Below are positions 1-5,263 of a stretch of 5,285 bases of DNA, one piece after another (position 1 is the first letter of the stretch; each line of letters starts with the position of its first letter). The notes beneath the pieces are model-generated. The model saw only the letters and a list, made by a program, of their open reading frames with translations, ran no database searches and was not told the DNA's origin. The stretch is from JAKLQR01 sp963753165 (lineage in GTDB: Bacteria > Nitrospirota > Thermodesulfovibrionia > Thermodesulfovibrionales > SM23-35). The stretch covers positions 1 through 5,285 of the forward strand of contig CAVWBP010000034.1 of assembly GCA_963753165.1 (NCBI GenBank), given 5' to 3'. The translations under genes and the position numbers were made by a program.

Positions 1-42
1 TGTGAAAATCAGCATTCCTGTGAAAATTCTCGCAAATTTCAT
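1..42 (-). CDS. 5' end of a secreted or membrane protein (partial, runs off left edge)
   Basis: Only the first 14 codons lie in the window and read MKFARIFTGMLIFT. A short basic start followed by a hydrophobic run is the beginning of a signal peptide or a first membrane helix. The start is well supported: a strong AAGGAGG ribosome binding site lies four bases upstream (plus-strand positions 47-53), and the restored tupA stop codon overlaps that site, leaving nine bases between the genes. This is the fifth gene of the leftward operon. A TupB-type permease or another periplasmic binding protein would be expected after a tupA-like gene, but 14 residues cannot decide this. The signal-like start contrasts with the neighbouring TupA-like protein, which has none. 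Confidence 0.6.
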   Translation of the reverse strand, partial: MKFARIFTGMLIFT

Positions 43-46
43 AACG

Positions 47-53
47 CCTCCTT
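47..53 (-). promoter_or_regulatory. Ribosome binding site of the left-edge gene
   Basis: On the minus strand AAGGAGG stands four bases before the ATG at 42. It overlaps the TAA (54-52) that ends the tupA-like gene once its frameshift is corrected, so the two genes are probably translationally coupled. This fit also supports 54-52 as the true tupA stop. Confidence 0.7.
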
Positions 54-844
54 ATCTCCCTTTCTTGTTCATATGCATGACAGACGGGATGGCATCCGGA
101 TAAAACAAGGTTCACCCCATGTTTCTTGTAATCCGCGATAATCTTCTGCGCTTCCGGTGAAGTCACGAAGGCGATAAAGTCCATGGCCTCACGGTATTTC
201 ACCTGCGGGAACCTGTCAGGGTTCATGGCAATGACACTGTAAAAGTTCCTTAACAACTTGTCTTCTCTGAAAAGAATCTTCAATCCTATTTTCGGTTCAA
301 GATTGAGAAATGTTCCCATGTCAGTCAGCGTATATGCCTTTTTCTGATCTGCGAGTATGAGCGTTTCCTTCATGTTCGCGCCAGCCTCAAAATACCATCC
401 TTTCCCTTTCGGATTGATTCCGGCATCATCCCAGATATCCATCTCCCTGATATTGGTGCCGGAATCGTCACCCCGTGACACAAATGCAATCCCTTTTTCA
501 GCAATTTCTTCGAAGGCGTCAATTACCGTTTTGCGTGCCTTGATCTTCGCGGGGTCATTTCTTGGCCCTGCGATAACAAAATCATTATGCATGACCGCTC
601 TTCTGTTCACCCCATATCCCTCAGCAACAAATTTCTCCTCGCGAAAGGGATCGTGTACAAAAAGCATGTCGGCTTCACCCTTCTTCGCTATCCTGATGGC
701 CTTTCCTGTTCCTACCGCAATAATCTCGACTTTCAAATGGAAGAGCGTTGCCTTTTCATATGCAGGGATAAGGATATCGAGGAGCCCTGAATTCTGTGTG
801 CTCGTGGTTGATGCAATGATGAGTTTTGTTTTTCCTTTTGCCAT
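52..844 (-). CDS. tupA: TupA-like tungstate/molybdate-binding protein, frameshifted near the 3' end, no signal peptide
   Basis: This belongs to the substrate-binding component family of tungstate ABC transporters (TupA type, periplasmic binding protein type II fold). Family hallmarks in order are ASTTSTQNSGLLD (residues 11-23, the TTST oxyanion-binding turn), EIIAVGTGKA, EADMLFVHD, EGYGVNRR, HNDFVIAGP, a VSRGDDSGTN loop (second ligand loop) and YTLTDMGTF. The ATG at 844 has AAGGAGG four bases upstream and sits 25 bases after the preceding gene's stop. Two oddities stand out. First, the protein starts MAKGKTKLIIAST, directly at the first beta strand, with no signal peptide, although the family is normally exported. 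Second, after codon 244 or so the frame breaks: read straight through, it stays open to the window edge with an unrelated tail, whereas dropping one base in 102-112 gives LFYPDAIP or LVYPDAIP and a TAA at 54-52. The restored protein is about 263 aa, a normal mature length. Molybdate instead of tungstate specificity cannot be excluded. Confidence 0.85.
102..112 (-). other. Frameshift site in the tupA-like gene
   Basis: The minus-strand frame from 844 reads HGVNLVLSGCH here, while the family's usual end, a (L/F)FYPDA-like motif, is present one base out of phase (FYPDAIPSVMHMNKKGR then stop). Removing one base corrects it at any of three places: the T4 run (plus 102-105, giving HGVNLVYPDA), the TT pair (107-108, giving HGVNLFYPDA) or the AA pair (111-112, giving HGVTLFYPDA). 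Shifts further upstream would create a TGA at the GGGGTGA stretch, so the site is confined to this interval. A sequencing or assembly error is the simplest reading; a real mutation is possible. Confidence 0.75.
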
Positions 845-848
845 GGTT

Positions 849-855
849 CCTCCTT
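849..855 (-). promoter_or_regulatory. Ribosome binding site of the tupA-like gene
   Basis: Minus-strand AAGGAGG lies four bases before the ATG at 844. It fixes the start and thereby shows that the absence of a signal peptide is not due to choosing too short an ORF. The frame upstream holds no ATG and soon meets a TGA. Confidence 0.75.
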
Positions 856-869
856 CTTTATGGATATGG

Positions 870-1970
870 CTACTTTTGTTCAATCAGCACGCCTCCTGCT
901 GCCTTCTCTGAAGGAATCTTCTCTTCTCTCAATATGCCCGGTCCGGCTTGTCCTGTTTTCTGCTTTAGTCTGATAACTTCTATCTTTTCGACCGCCTTTA
1001 CCCACCTGTCCGCTGAGAGATCATCGGGCAAAACCGCAATAAATTTCCCATTCTTCTTCAGAGTCTGATCATCAGCCCTGTCGGCGATAATGATATTCCT
1101 GCCGTATGGCGCAAGAAGAAGTTCTCCATATGATATCAGGGAGCGGTAGCCATCGGGTGCAGAGATGAGCAAAACTGTATTCAGATCAGGTTCTATCCCT
1201 GCGTTTCGTATGATTTCTATCAGCGGTGCACCTCCGAAATGTTTCAGTCCGTGATACCCTTTTCCGTCTCCGATCTGCTTGGTTAAAATGTCGAGGCGCG
1301 GAGATGAGGAAATATCGCTGATTTTCAGAGTTTCTTTCACTGCGCCAGTGACGGTAAATCCGGGCGAGAAGAGTTCAGGCATTTTTTGTGAACGTAGTTC
1401 CGGATGGAGGTCGATCACCTCAATGGCGCTGATATCCTCAAGGGACCGGTCAGAATAGAAATCGTTTGCAACAACGAGCTTCGGCATTCCGGGCTGGCGC
1501 TTGAGCGGCGCCAACCATTGGGTATATGCCTCCGGCTGGTGACAATTCGCACATTCCCGGTGAGGCATAACCGGCTCGGCAGACAATGCAATGATAACTT
1601 CTGCTGGATTTCGATAAAATATTTCGCCCCAGGAGAGGATTGTCTGTTTCCCATCCTTGTTCTTTACGACTATCGCGAGGTCAACGGGCTTGGAAAAGTC
1701 GGCTTCTTTCTTCTGCACTGTAGCAAGTTCCAAGATTGTCCTGAGGGGGACACCGTGGTAGGAAAATGCTCCGTGGTAACTTCTGTCTGTTGCAACCTCG
1801 TTCAGTCTGACACTCACCGATTCGAAACGGCGTAGGTCGTCCATGGTCAGGTTGAGCGGCTGTTTTACCACTCCTGTAATGCTTATTGACTGCTGAGAGG
1901 TACTCACCGGTGCATTGCACCATAAAAAGAGAATGCAGAGCGAACATACTACCATTGCTGTTTTCTTCAT
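870..1970 (-). CDS. Secreted protein with two SUOX-fold-like (molybdopterin-binding-like) repeats and a CxxCH motif
   Basis: The protein is 366 aa. Residues 1 to about 25 form a Sec signal peptide (MKKTAMVVCSLCILFLWC...), so it should act in the periplasm. The mature part has two similar repeats of the type found in the oxidoreductase molybdopterin-binding (sulfite-oxidase fold) family. Repeat 1 spans about 28-190 (ITGVVKQPLNLTMDDL, SYHGVPLRTIL, LSWGEI, AIEVIDL). Repeat 2 spans about 205-335 (VTGAVKETLKISDI, HFGGAPLIEII, ISYGELLLAPYGR, KIEVIRL). Repeat 1 carries an extra segment with C140-A-N-C143-H144, a CxxCH c-type haem signature. These are the only cysteines outside the signal peptide, so the cofactor-ligating cysteine of true sulfite oxidases appears absent and catalysis by that route is unlikely. 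The last 30 residues are a hydrophilic tail. The start codon overlaps the stop of the small ORF before it (ATGA) and has a GGGGGG-rich site upstream. Haem, metal or oxyanion binding is inferred from motif and context; the exact role is unknown. Confidence 0.8.
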   Translation of the reverse strand: MKKTAMVVCSLCILFLWCNAPVSTSQQSISITGVVKQPLNLTMDDLRRFESVSVRLNEVATDRSYHGAFSYHGVPLRTILELATVQKKEADFSKPVDLAIVVKNKDGKQTILSWGEIFYRNPAEVIIALSAEPVMPHRECANCHQPEAYTQWLAPLKRQPGMPKLVVANDFYSDRSLEDISAIEVIDLHPELRSQKMPELFSPGFTVTGAVKETLKISDISSSPRLDILTKQIGDGKGYHGLKHFGGAPLIEIIRNAGIEPDLNTVLLISAPDGYRSLISYGELLLAPYGRNIIIADRADDQTLKKNGKFIAVLPDDLSADRWVKAVEKIEVIRLKQKTGQAGPGILREEKIPSEKAAGGVLIEQK

Positions 1971-2089
1971 GACATCCCCCCTTTGCTTTGTTTATTGGCT
2001 CTGCCCATCAGCAGATAATACCACACCATAAGAAGAATCAAAACAGTGAACCCGGACACAATCAACGAAACTGCCGGGGAAAGCGGCAG
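1967..2089 (-). CDS. Probable small single-helix membrane protein, start codon uncertain
   Basis: This frame is open from a TGA at 2116-2114 to a TGA at 1969-1967. It encodes a strong membrane helix (SLIVSGFTVLILLMVWYYLL) followed by a basic, polar end (GRANKQSKGGMS), the usual pattern of an N-out, C-in single-pass protein. Its stop overlaps the next gene's start as ATGA, a classic translational-coupling arrangement, and it fills the otherwise empty 135-bp gap after the receptor gene. There is no ATG before the helix. The coordinates given use CTG at 2089 (40 aa); TTG at 2065 (32 aa) or GTG at 2059 are alternatives, and none has a clear Shine-Dalgarno sequence, so re-initiation after the receptor stop at 2106 would be needed. 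It resembles in style the tiny subunits that accompany membrane complexes, but no family is recognised. Damage to the real start codon is also possible. Confidence 0.5.
   Translation of the reverse strand: MPLSPAVSLIVSGFTVLILLMVWYYLLMGRANKQSKGGMS
1976..1984 (-). promoter_or_regulatory. Purine-rich ribosome binding site of the SUOX-like gene
   Basis: Minus-strand AAAGGGGGG lies five bases before the ATG at 1970, inside the end of the small membrane ORF. It is an imperfect Shine-Dalgarno, which fits initiation aided by translation of the overlapping upstream frame. Confidence 0.5.
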
Positions 2090-2105
2090 AAAGAAATTTT
2101 CAGCG

Positions 2106-4193
2106 TTACAGTTTCAACTTAATACCAGCGTAAAAATTCCTTCCGAATCCGGGGAACCCCCATTCAGACTCATAATCCGAGTCAAAGATATTGTTTACCG
2201 CAAGATACGCCTCATAATGCTTCAGGAAACTTTTCGAAATCCTGGCATTCACGATAAAGTAGTCCCCGGTCTTAATCGACTCCTGATCCGGTCTTTGAGG
2301 CGTCGGCAATTGATTATAGGATTCACTCACATAAGTGCAGGTAAGGTCCACAGGAGTAAGAATATACGGAACAATATAGTTTACGCCTATATCAACCTTG
2401 TGTTCCGGTATGTACGTTACATTCTCTGTTACCTTGTTATCGCTCCTGTCACGGCCGTTGGTGTAAGTGTACCCTATCCTCAGAAGGAGGTCTTGCATCG
2501 GATTTATTGCGCTGCTTAATTCAAAACCTGCCAGACTGATTTTTGCATAGTTCCGGTAAATGCCCTCTGTGCCGGGTGCATCGCGGGAAATAAAATCAGA
2601 GACATCATAGTAGAAAACTGCAAGTTCTCCGGATACAAGCGACCCGAAAACCTGGGATATTCCAAGGGTATAATTGACGCTTTTTTCCGCAGTAAGTTCT
2701 GTGTTTCCGCTTTTCGTCGAGTAGAGTTGCGACAGGGTAGGAAAACGGACTTTTCGTGCTACAGAACCGAAGAGCCGGGTGGAATCAGAAAGAATATAGG
2801 TTGCGCCGAGCATAGGGTTGATTTCGTCCAAGGTATCCGGTTTATTCAGGTTAACCTGATTCAGGAAATCTCCCGTATTCTTATCGGTAATATTCCGTTC
2901 CGCATCTGTTACCCTGAACCAGTCATAACTGATCCCTGCAACGATAGCAAGGTTTTTTATCTTGTTGAATTCATTTTCAACACTAACTGACCCTGTATAG
3001 GAAAAGTCCTCTGCAAAGGGTAAATAGCTATCGTCCCTCTCTTCATGGGAGTCTCCACGGTACTGCAGGCCTAACCGGACAATATCCCATTGAATGGGCC
3101 GGTAGTCTGCGGTCATTGATCCGCCTATCAGATAATCCTTATATCTGCTGACCGCAATCTTTTCTCTATATGTCGCATCGGAATATGAAGCATAATCGTC
3201 GACATGATTGTGATAGAAGAGCTTTGCTTTCAGCACGAGTTCACTGGAAATCTTCTGCTGACCGCTCAGATCGATTCCCCAGTCATCGTACCGGGGAATT
3301 CGCACAAATCCTGAAAATGCCGGCCTGCTAGTGAAAACGTTTTCACCCACAGTCGAAGGAGGCACACCCTTTTCTTTTGCAATGTAGTGGAAATTGAGAT
3401 AGTATTCTGCATCCCCGGAAGGTTCCATCCCCACCTTTGCCCAGAAACTGTCGGTCTTAAAATCAGAATTATTCCTGAAGCCGCCGTCTTCAAGTATTTC
3501 TTCAGTCGGCGTCCCCGGTCTTCTGGTAATGGTACCTAATTTCGGATCGAAATCATCGGACATCCTCCATCCGCCGGACTCCTGATGGGCATAATTCAGC
3601 CAGTAGTTAAAGATACCGGCTTTCATGCCATGGGTAAGGGATACTTTACTGGTGGCATATTCTCCCACCTCGATCAAAGCCTCAGCTGTGGGTTTATCGG
3701 TTGGTTTCTTCGTGATAATGTTGACAACACCGGCTAATGTGTTCGGACCATACAACACAGAAGCATCGCCTTTCGTCACCTCGATCTTTGCAACGTTGTC
3801 AACAGGTATCTGGTTCAGATCAAGTTTGCCATAAACTGTTTCATAGTAGGGCACACCATCGATCAGGATCAATGCCCTGCTTTGATCAAGCCCGCGTATT
3901 TGTATGTTCGGCTGGCTTTTCCTGCCGCCTGAAACAACTACGCCGGGTATATACGTTAAGGCCTCGGCAACCGTGCGGCTGTTTGTGGCCTTGATCTCCT
4001 CTTCAGTAATTTCTGTCGTAACCGTAACTTCCTTCGCAGCGGGCGATTGCTCCGCTGTTACATAAATCTCCCCGAGATCAAACACTGCGTACCCTGAGCT
4101 TTCGGATTTCATAACCTCTTCAGCACTTGCTGAAGAAAAGGCAACCAGCATCAAAGAAATGAGGCATGAAAAAACGCAGATTCTCCTGCTCAT
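2106..4193 (-). CDS. TonB-dependent outer-membrane receptor
   Basis: This 695-aa protein is a TonB-energised outer-membrane transporter that moves scarce, usually chelated, nutrients into the periplasm. Residues 1-24 are a signal peptide (cleavage after SASA). A TonB-box-like segment DLGEIYVTA is at 39-47. The plug domain follows, about 54-165, with EALTYIPGVVV, IQIRGLDQSRALILIDGVP, VAKIEVTKGDASVLYGP and LAGVVNIITKKP. The rest is a 22-strand-type barrel ending in the typical AYLAVNNIFDSDYES and GFGRNFYAGIKLKL. The last residue is Leu, not the Phe or Trp usual for barrel assembly. The ATG at 4193 is preceded by AAGGAGGG. The gene is complete and first in the leftward operon. The barrel alone does not show the ligand; vitamin B12 and siderophore receptors look alike at this level. 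The tupA-like gene downstream suggests tungstate or molybdate, free or chelated, and that is inference only. Confidence 0.92.
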   Translation of the reverse strand: MSRRICVFSCLISLMLVAFSSASAEEVMKSESSGYAVFDLGEIYVTAEQSPAAKEVTVTTEITEEEIKATNSRTVAEALTYIPGVVVSGGRKSQPNIQIRGLDQSRALILIDGVPYYETVYGKLDLNQIPVDNVAKIEVTKGDASVLYGPNTLAGVVNIITKKPTDKPTAEALIEVGEYATSKVSLTHGMKAGIFNYWLNYAHQESGGWRMSDDFDPKLGTITRRPGTPTEEILEDGGFRNNSDFKTDSFWAKVGMEPSGDAEYYLNFHYIAKEKGVPPSTVGENVFTSRPAFSGFVRIPRYDDWGIDLSGQQKISSELVLKAKLFYHNHVDDYASYSDATYREKIAVSRYKDYLIGGSMTADYRPIQWDIVRLGLQYRGDSHEERDDSYLPFAEDFSYTGSVSVENEFNKIKNLAIVAGISYDWFRVTDAERNITDKNTGDFLNQVNLNKPDTLDEINPMLGATYILSDSTRLFGSVARKVRFPTLSQLYSTKSGNTELTAEKSVNYTLGISQVFGSLVSGELAVFYYDVSDFISRDAPGTEGIYRNYAKISLAGFELSSAINPMQDLLLRIGYTYTNGRDRSDNKVTENVTYIPEHKVDIGVNYIVPYILTPVDLTCTYVSESYNQLPTPQRPDQESIKTGDYFIVNARISKSFLKHYEAYLAVNNIFDSDYESEWGFPGFGRNFYAGIKLKL

Positions 4194-4196
4194 AAT

Positions 4197-4204
4197 CCCT
4201 CCTT
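4197..4204 (-). promoter_or_regulatory. Ribosome binding site of the TonB-dependent receptor gene
   Basis: Minus-strand AAGGAGGG stands three bases before the ATG at 4193 and fixes that start, which gives a proper signal peptide. An A/T-rich leader (TAATAATAATTTATT) precedes it. Confidence 0.7.
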
Positions 4205-4241
4205 GAATAAATTATTATTATTCCCCTATCACTCCCTTACA

Positions 4242-4271
4242 TATCTATCTCTAATGAATGCTATAAGTCAA
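4242..4271 (-). promoter_or_regulatory. Candidate promoter of the leftward operon
   Basis: On the minus strand TTGACT (4271-4266) is a five-of-six match to a sigma-70 -35 box. With 18 bp of spacing the -10 would be TAGATA (4247-4242), a poor match, giving a leader of about 40 bases. The inverted repeats at 4282-4309 would be centred near -54 and -65, the region where LysR-type activators commonly bind. A good -35 with a weak -10 fits an activator-dependent promoter, but the -10 call is weak. Confidence 0.3.
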
Positions 4272-4273
4272 AC

Positions 4274-4309
4274 TCATTCTTTTCATGAATATCATGAATA
4301 ATCTTCATG
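4274..4309. promoter_or_regulatory. Cluster of TTCATGA-type inverted repeats, probable regulator-binding site
   Basis: There are two overlapping exact inverted repeats: TTCATGA-ATA-TCATGAA (4282-4298, 7-bp arms) and CATGAA-TAATC-TTCATG (4293-4309, 6-bp arms), which share one arm. A third, shorter one, TCAT-N7-ATGA, spans 4274-4288. They lie between the two divergent genes, just upstream of the candidate receptor promoter and 12 bp before the lysR -35 box. LysR-type proteins usually act from such shared divergent regions, so the adjacent regulator is the likely binder. The strict T-N11-A spacing is not obvious, so another factor is possible. Confidence 0.5.
4297..4309 (+). repeat. 13-bp direct repeat, copy 1
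   Basis: AATAATCTTCATG occurs here and again, exactly, at 4347-4359, start to start 50 bp apart. This copy includes one arm of the inverted-repeat cluster. Confidence 0.7.
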
Positions 4310-4320
4310 CACATTGTTTG

Positions 4321-4349
4321 TTGACACCCTATTGTTGACCACTTACAAT
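4321..4349 (+). promoter_or_regulatory. Near-consensus sigma-70 promoter of the lysR gene
   Basis: TTGACA (4321-4326, perfect -35) is followed by 17 bp and TACAAT (4344-4349, one mismatch to TATAAT). The expected transcription start is about seven bases after the -10, at 4356 or 4357, which is the first base of the lysR ATG. An 8-bp repeat TTGTTGAC at 4318-4325 and 4332-4339 overlaps the -35 and the spacer. Confidence 0.7.
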
Positions 4350-4359
4350 AATCTTCATG
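4347..4359 (+). repeat. 13-bp direct repeat, copy 2, overlapping the lysR -10 box and start codon
   Basis: This exact second copy of AATAATCTTCATG shares its first three bases with the -10 box, and its last three are the lysR ATG. If the repeat is an operator, binding here would block transcription of the regulator itself, giving autorepression. This is inferred from position only. Confidence 0.6.
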
Positions 4360-5263
4360 GAAGACCATAAACTCAGAGCGTTCTGTCTTGTTGTCGAGAT
4401 GAAGAGCTTTTCAAAAGCTGCAGAGGCAAAGTCTATGAGCCAGTCTGCTATAAGCCATCTCATTAAAAATCTGGAGGATGAAATCGGGGCTAAACTCCTT
4501 GTCAGAAAAGGAAAAACCATAATTCCCACCAAAGCCGGGAAGACATTCTATGAACATGCTGTCACTTTACTCAGGCAATATAAAAAAATGGAGGACGATA
4601 TCTATTCCCTCATGCAGAAGAATAAAAGGGCCTTTGCATATCGGATCGAGCGAGACTGCAGCGGGTTGTCTTCTTCCCCAGGCTATCTACAGTTTTGCGA
4701 AGAATTATCCTGACGTAGAGATACATGTTTCCGTGTCGAATTCGGAGGATATTGTCCGGAGGCTGCACAAGGGGGATCTGGACGCAGGGATTATTGAGGG
4801 GAACATCGGAAGTGACTCCTTGAATTCAACGGAGATTGCGGAAGATGAGATAGTGCTTATTGCATCAGATGAGAATCAGCTTACGAGAAAACATCAGGTA
4901 ACCGTCCGCAACCTGAGAGAGCAGGCATTCATAATGCCTGAAGAGGGTTCCGGGATCCGGGAGGTAATAGACGACTTTCTGCATGCCTTAAAAATAAATC
5001 CGGAAAAGCTCCGGATAACAATGACCCTCGGCAACCCCGAACTGATTGTGCAGATGGTCCAGTCGGGGATGGGAGTCGCCTTCGTCTCGAAATGGTCTGT
5101 TTTCAGGGCGATGAAAGAAGGTTCAATACGACTCATTCCACTTTCGGGGAAAAAACTCATCAGGAAATTCTTTTTGGTAAGCCTCGAAAAGGAACCTCAG
5201 TCCATGGTGGCAAGAACATTTTGCAATTTTATAAAAGGGTTCAGTTTCTTCGCACCGTTTTAA
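4357..5263 (+). CDS. LysR-type transcriptional regulator, split by a single-base frameshift
   Basis: This is a DNA-binding regulator of the LysR family, restored length about 301 aa, normal for the family. Residues 1-60 are the winged helix-turn-helix (DHKLRAFCLVVEMKSFSKAA, recognition helix region SMSQSAISHLIKNLEDEIG). Residues 61-88 are the linker helix and 91 to about 295 the effector-binding domain (GPLHIGSSETAAGCLLPQA, NYPDVEIHVSVSNSEDI, LDAGIIEG, IMPEEGSGIREV, ELIVQMVQSGMGVAFVSKW). The first frame ends at 4713 with an unrelated tail (RAFAYRIERDC...). The effector domain lies one base out of phase and ends at the TAA at 5261-5263. Dropping one A from AAAA at 4624-4627 joins them as QKNKGPLHIGSS. 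The start gives the usual family N-terminus but has no Shine-Dalgarno. The gene is divergent from the receptor operon, which it probably controls. The ligand is unknown; tungstate or molybdate is a guess from context. It may be a real pseudogene or a sequencing error. Confidence 0.88.
4624..4630 (+). other. Frameshift site in the lysR gene (AAAAGGG)
   Basis: The first frame reads AAT AAA AGG GCC and loses family similarity at once. The second frame reads AAA GGG CCT TTG CAT ATC, the typical GPLHIG start of the effector domain. One surplus A in the A4 run explains the break exactly. The break falls between the linker helix and the effector domain. Confidence 0.75.

Noticed and set aside
357..911. 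Plus-strand ORF of 184 codons opposite the tupA-like gene
   Set aside because: It is antisense to a frame with clear TupA motifs, has no plausible ribosome binding site and shows no recognisable family features.
1404..1835. Plus-strand ORF of 143 codons opposite the SUOX-like gene
   Set aside because: It is a shadow of a well-supported coding frame on the other strand; its composition is irregular and there is no initiation signal.
870..1970. Calling the SUOX-like protein an active sulfite oxidase or nitrate reductase
   Set aside because: The mature protein has only the two CxxCH cysteines and lacks the expected cofactor-ligating cysteine, so an enzyme name is not justified.
1971..2105. Terminator or separate promoter between the receptor and the SUOX-like gene
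   Set aside because: No GC-rich hairpin with a T-run was seen, and the gap is filled by an open frame coupled to the next gene.
2046..2519. Plus-strand ORF of 157 codons across the end of the receptor gene
   Set aside because: It is antisense to the receptor barrel C-terminus and the small membrane ORF, with no family resemblance.
2106..4193. Naming the receptor btuB, cirA or fepA
   Set aside because: The plug and C-terminal motifs are shared by many TonB-dependent receptors, and no ligand-specific feature could be identified.
4274..4309. ModE-type molybdate operator
   Set aside because: The TTCATGA-type arms do not resemble the TATA-rich half-sites associated with ModE, and a LysR gene is the adjacent regulator.
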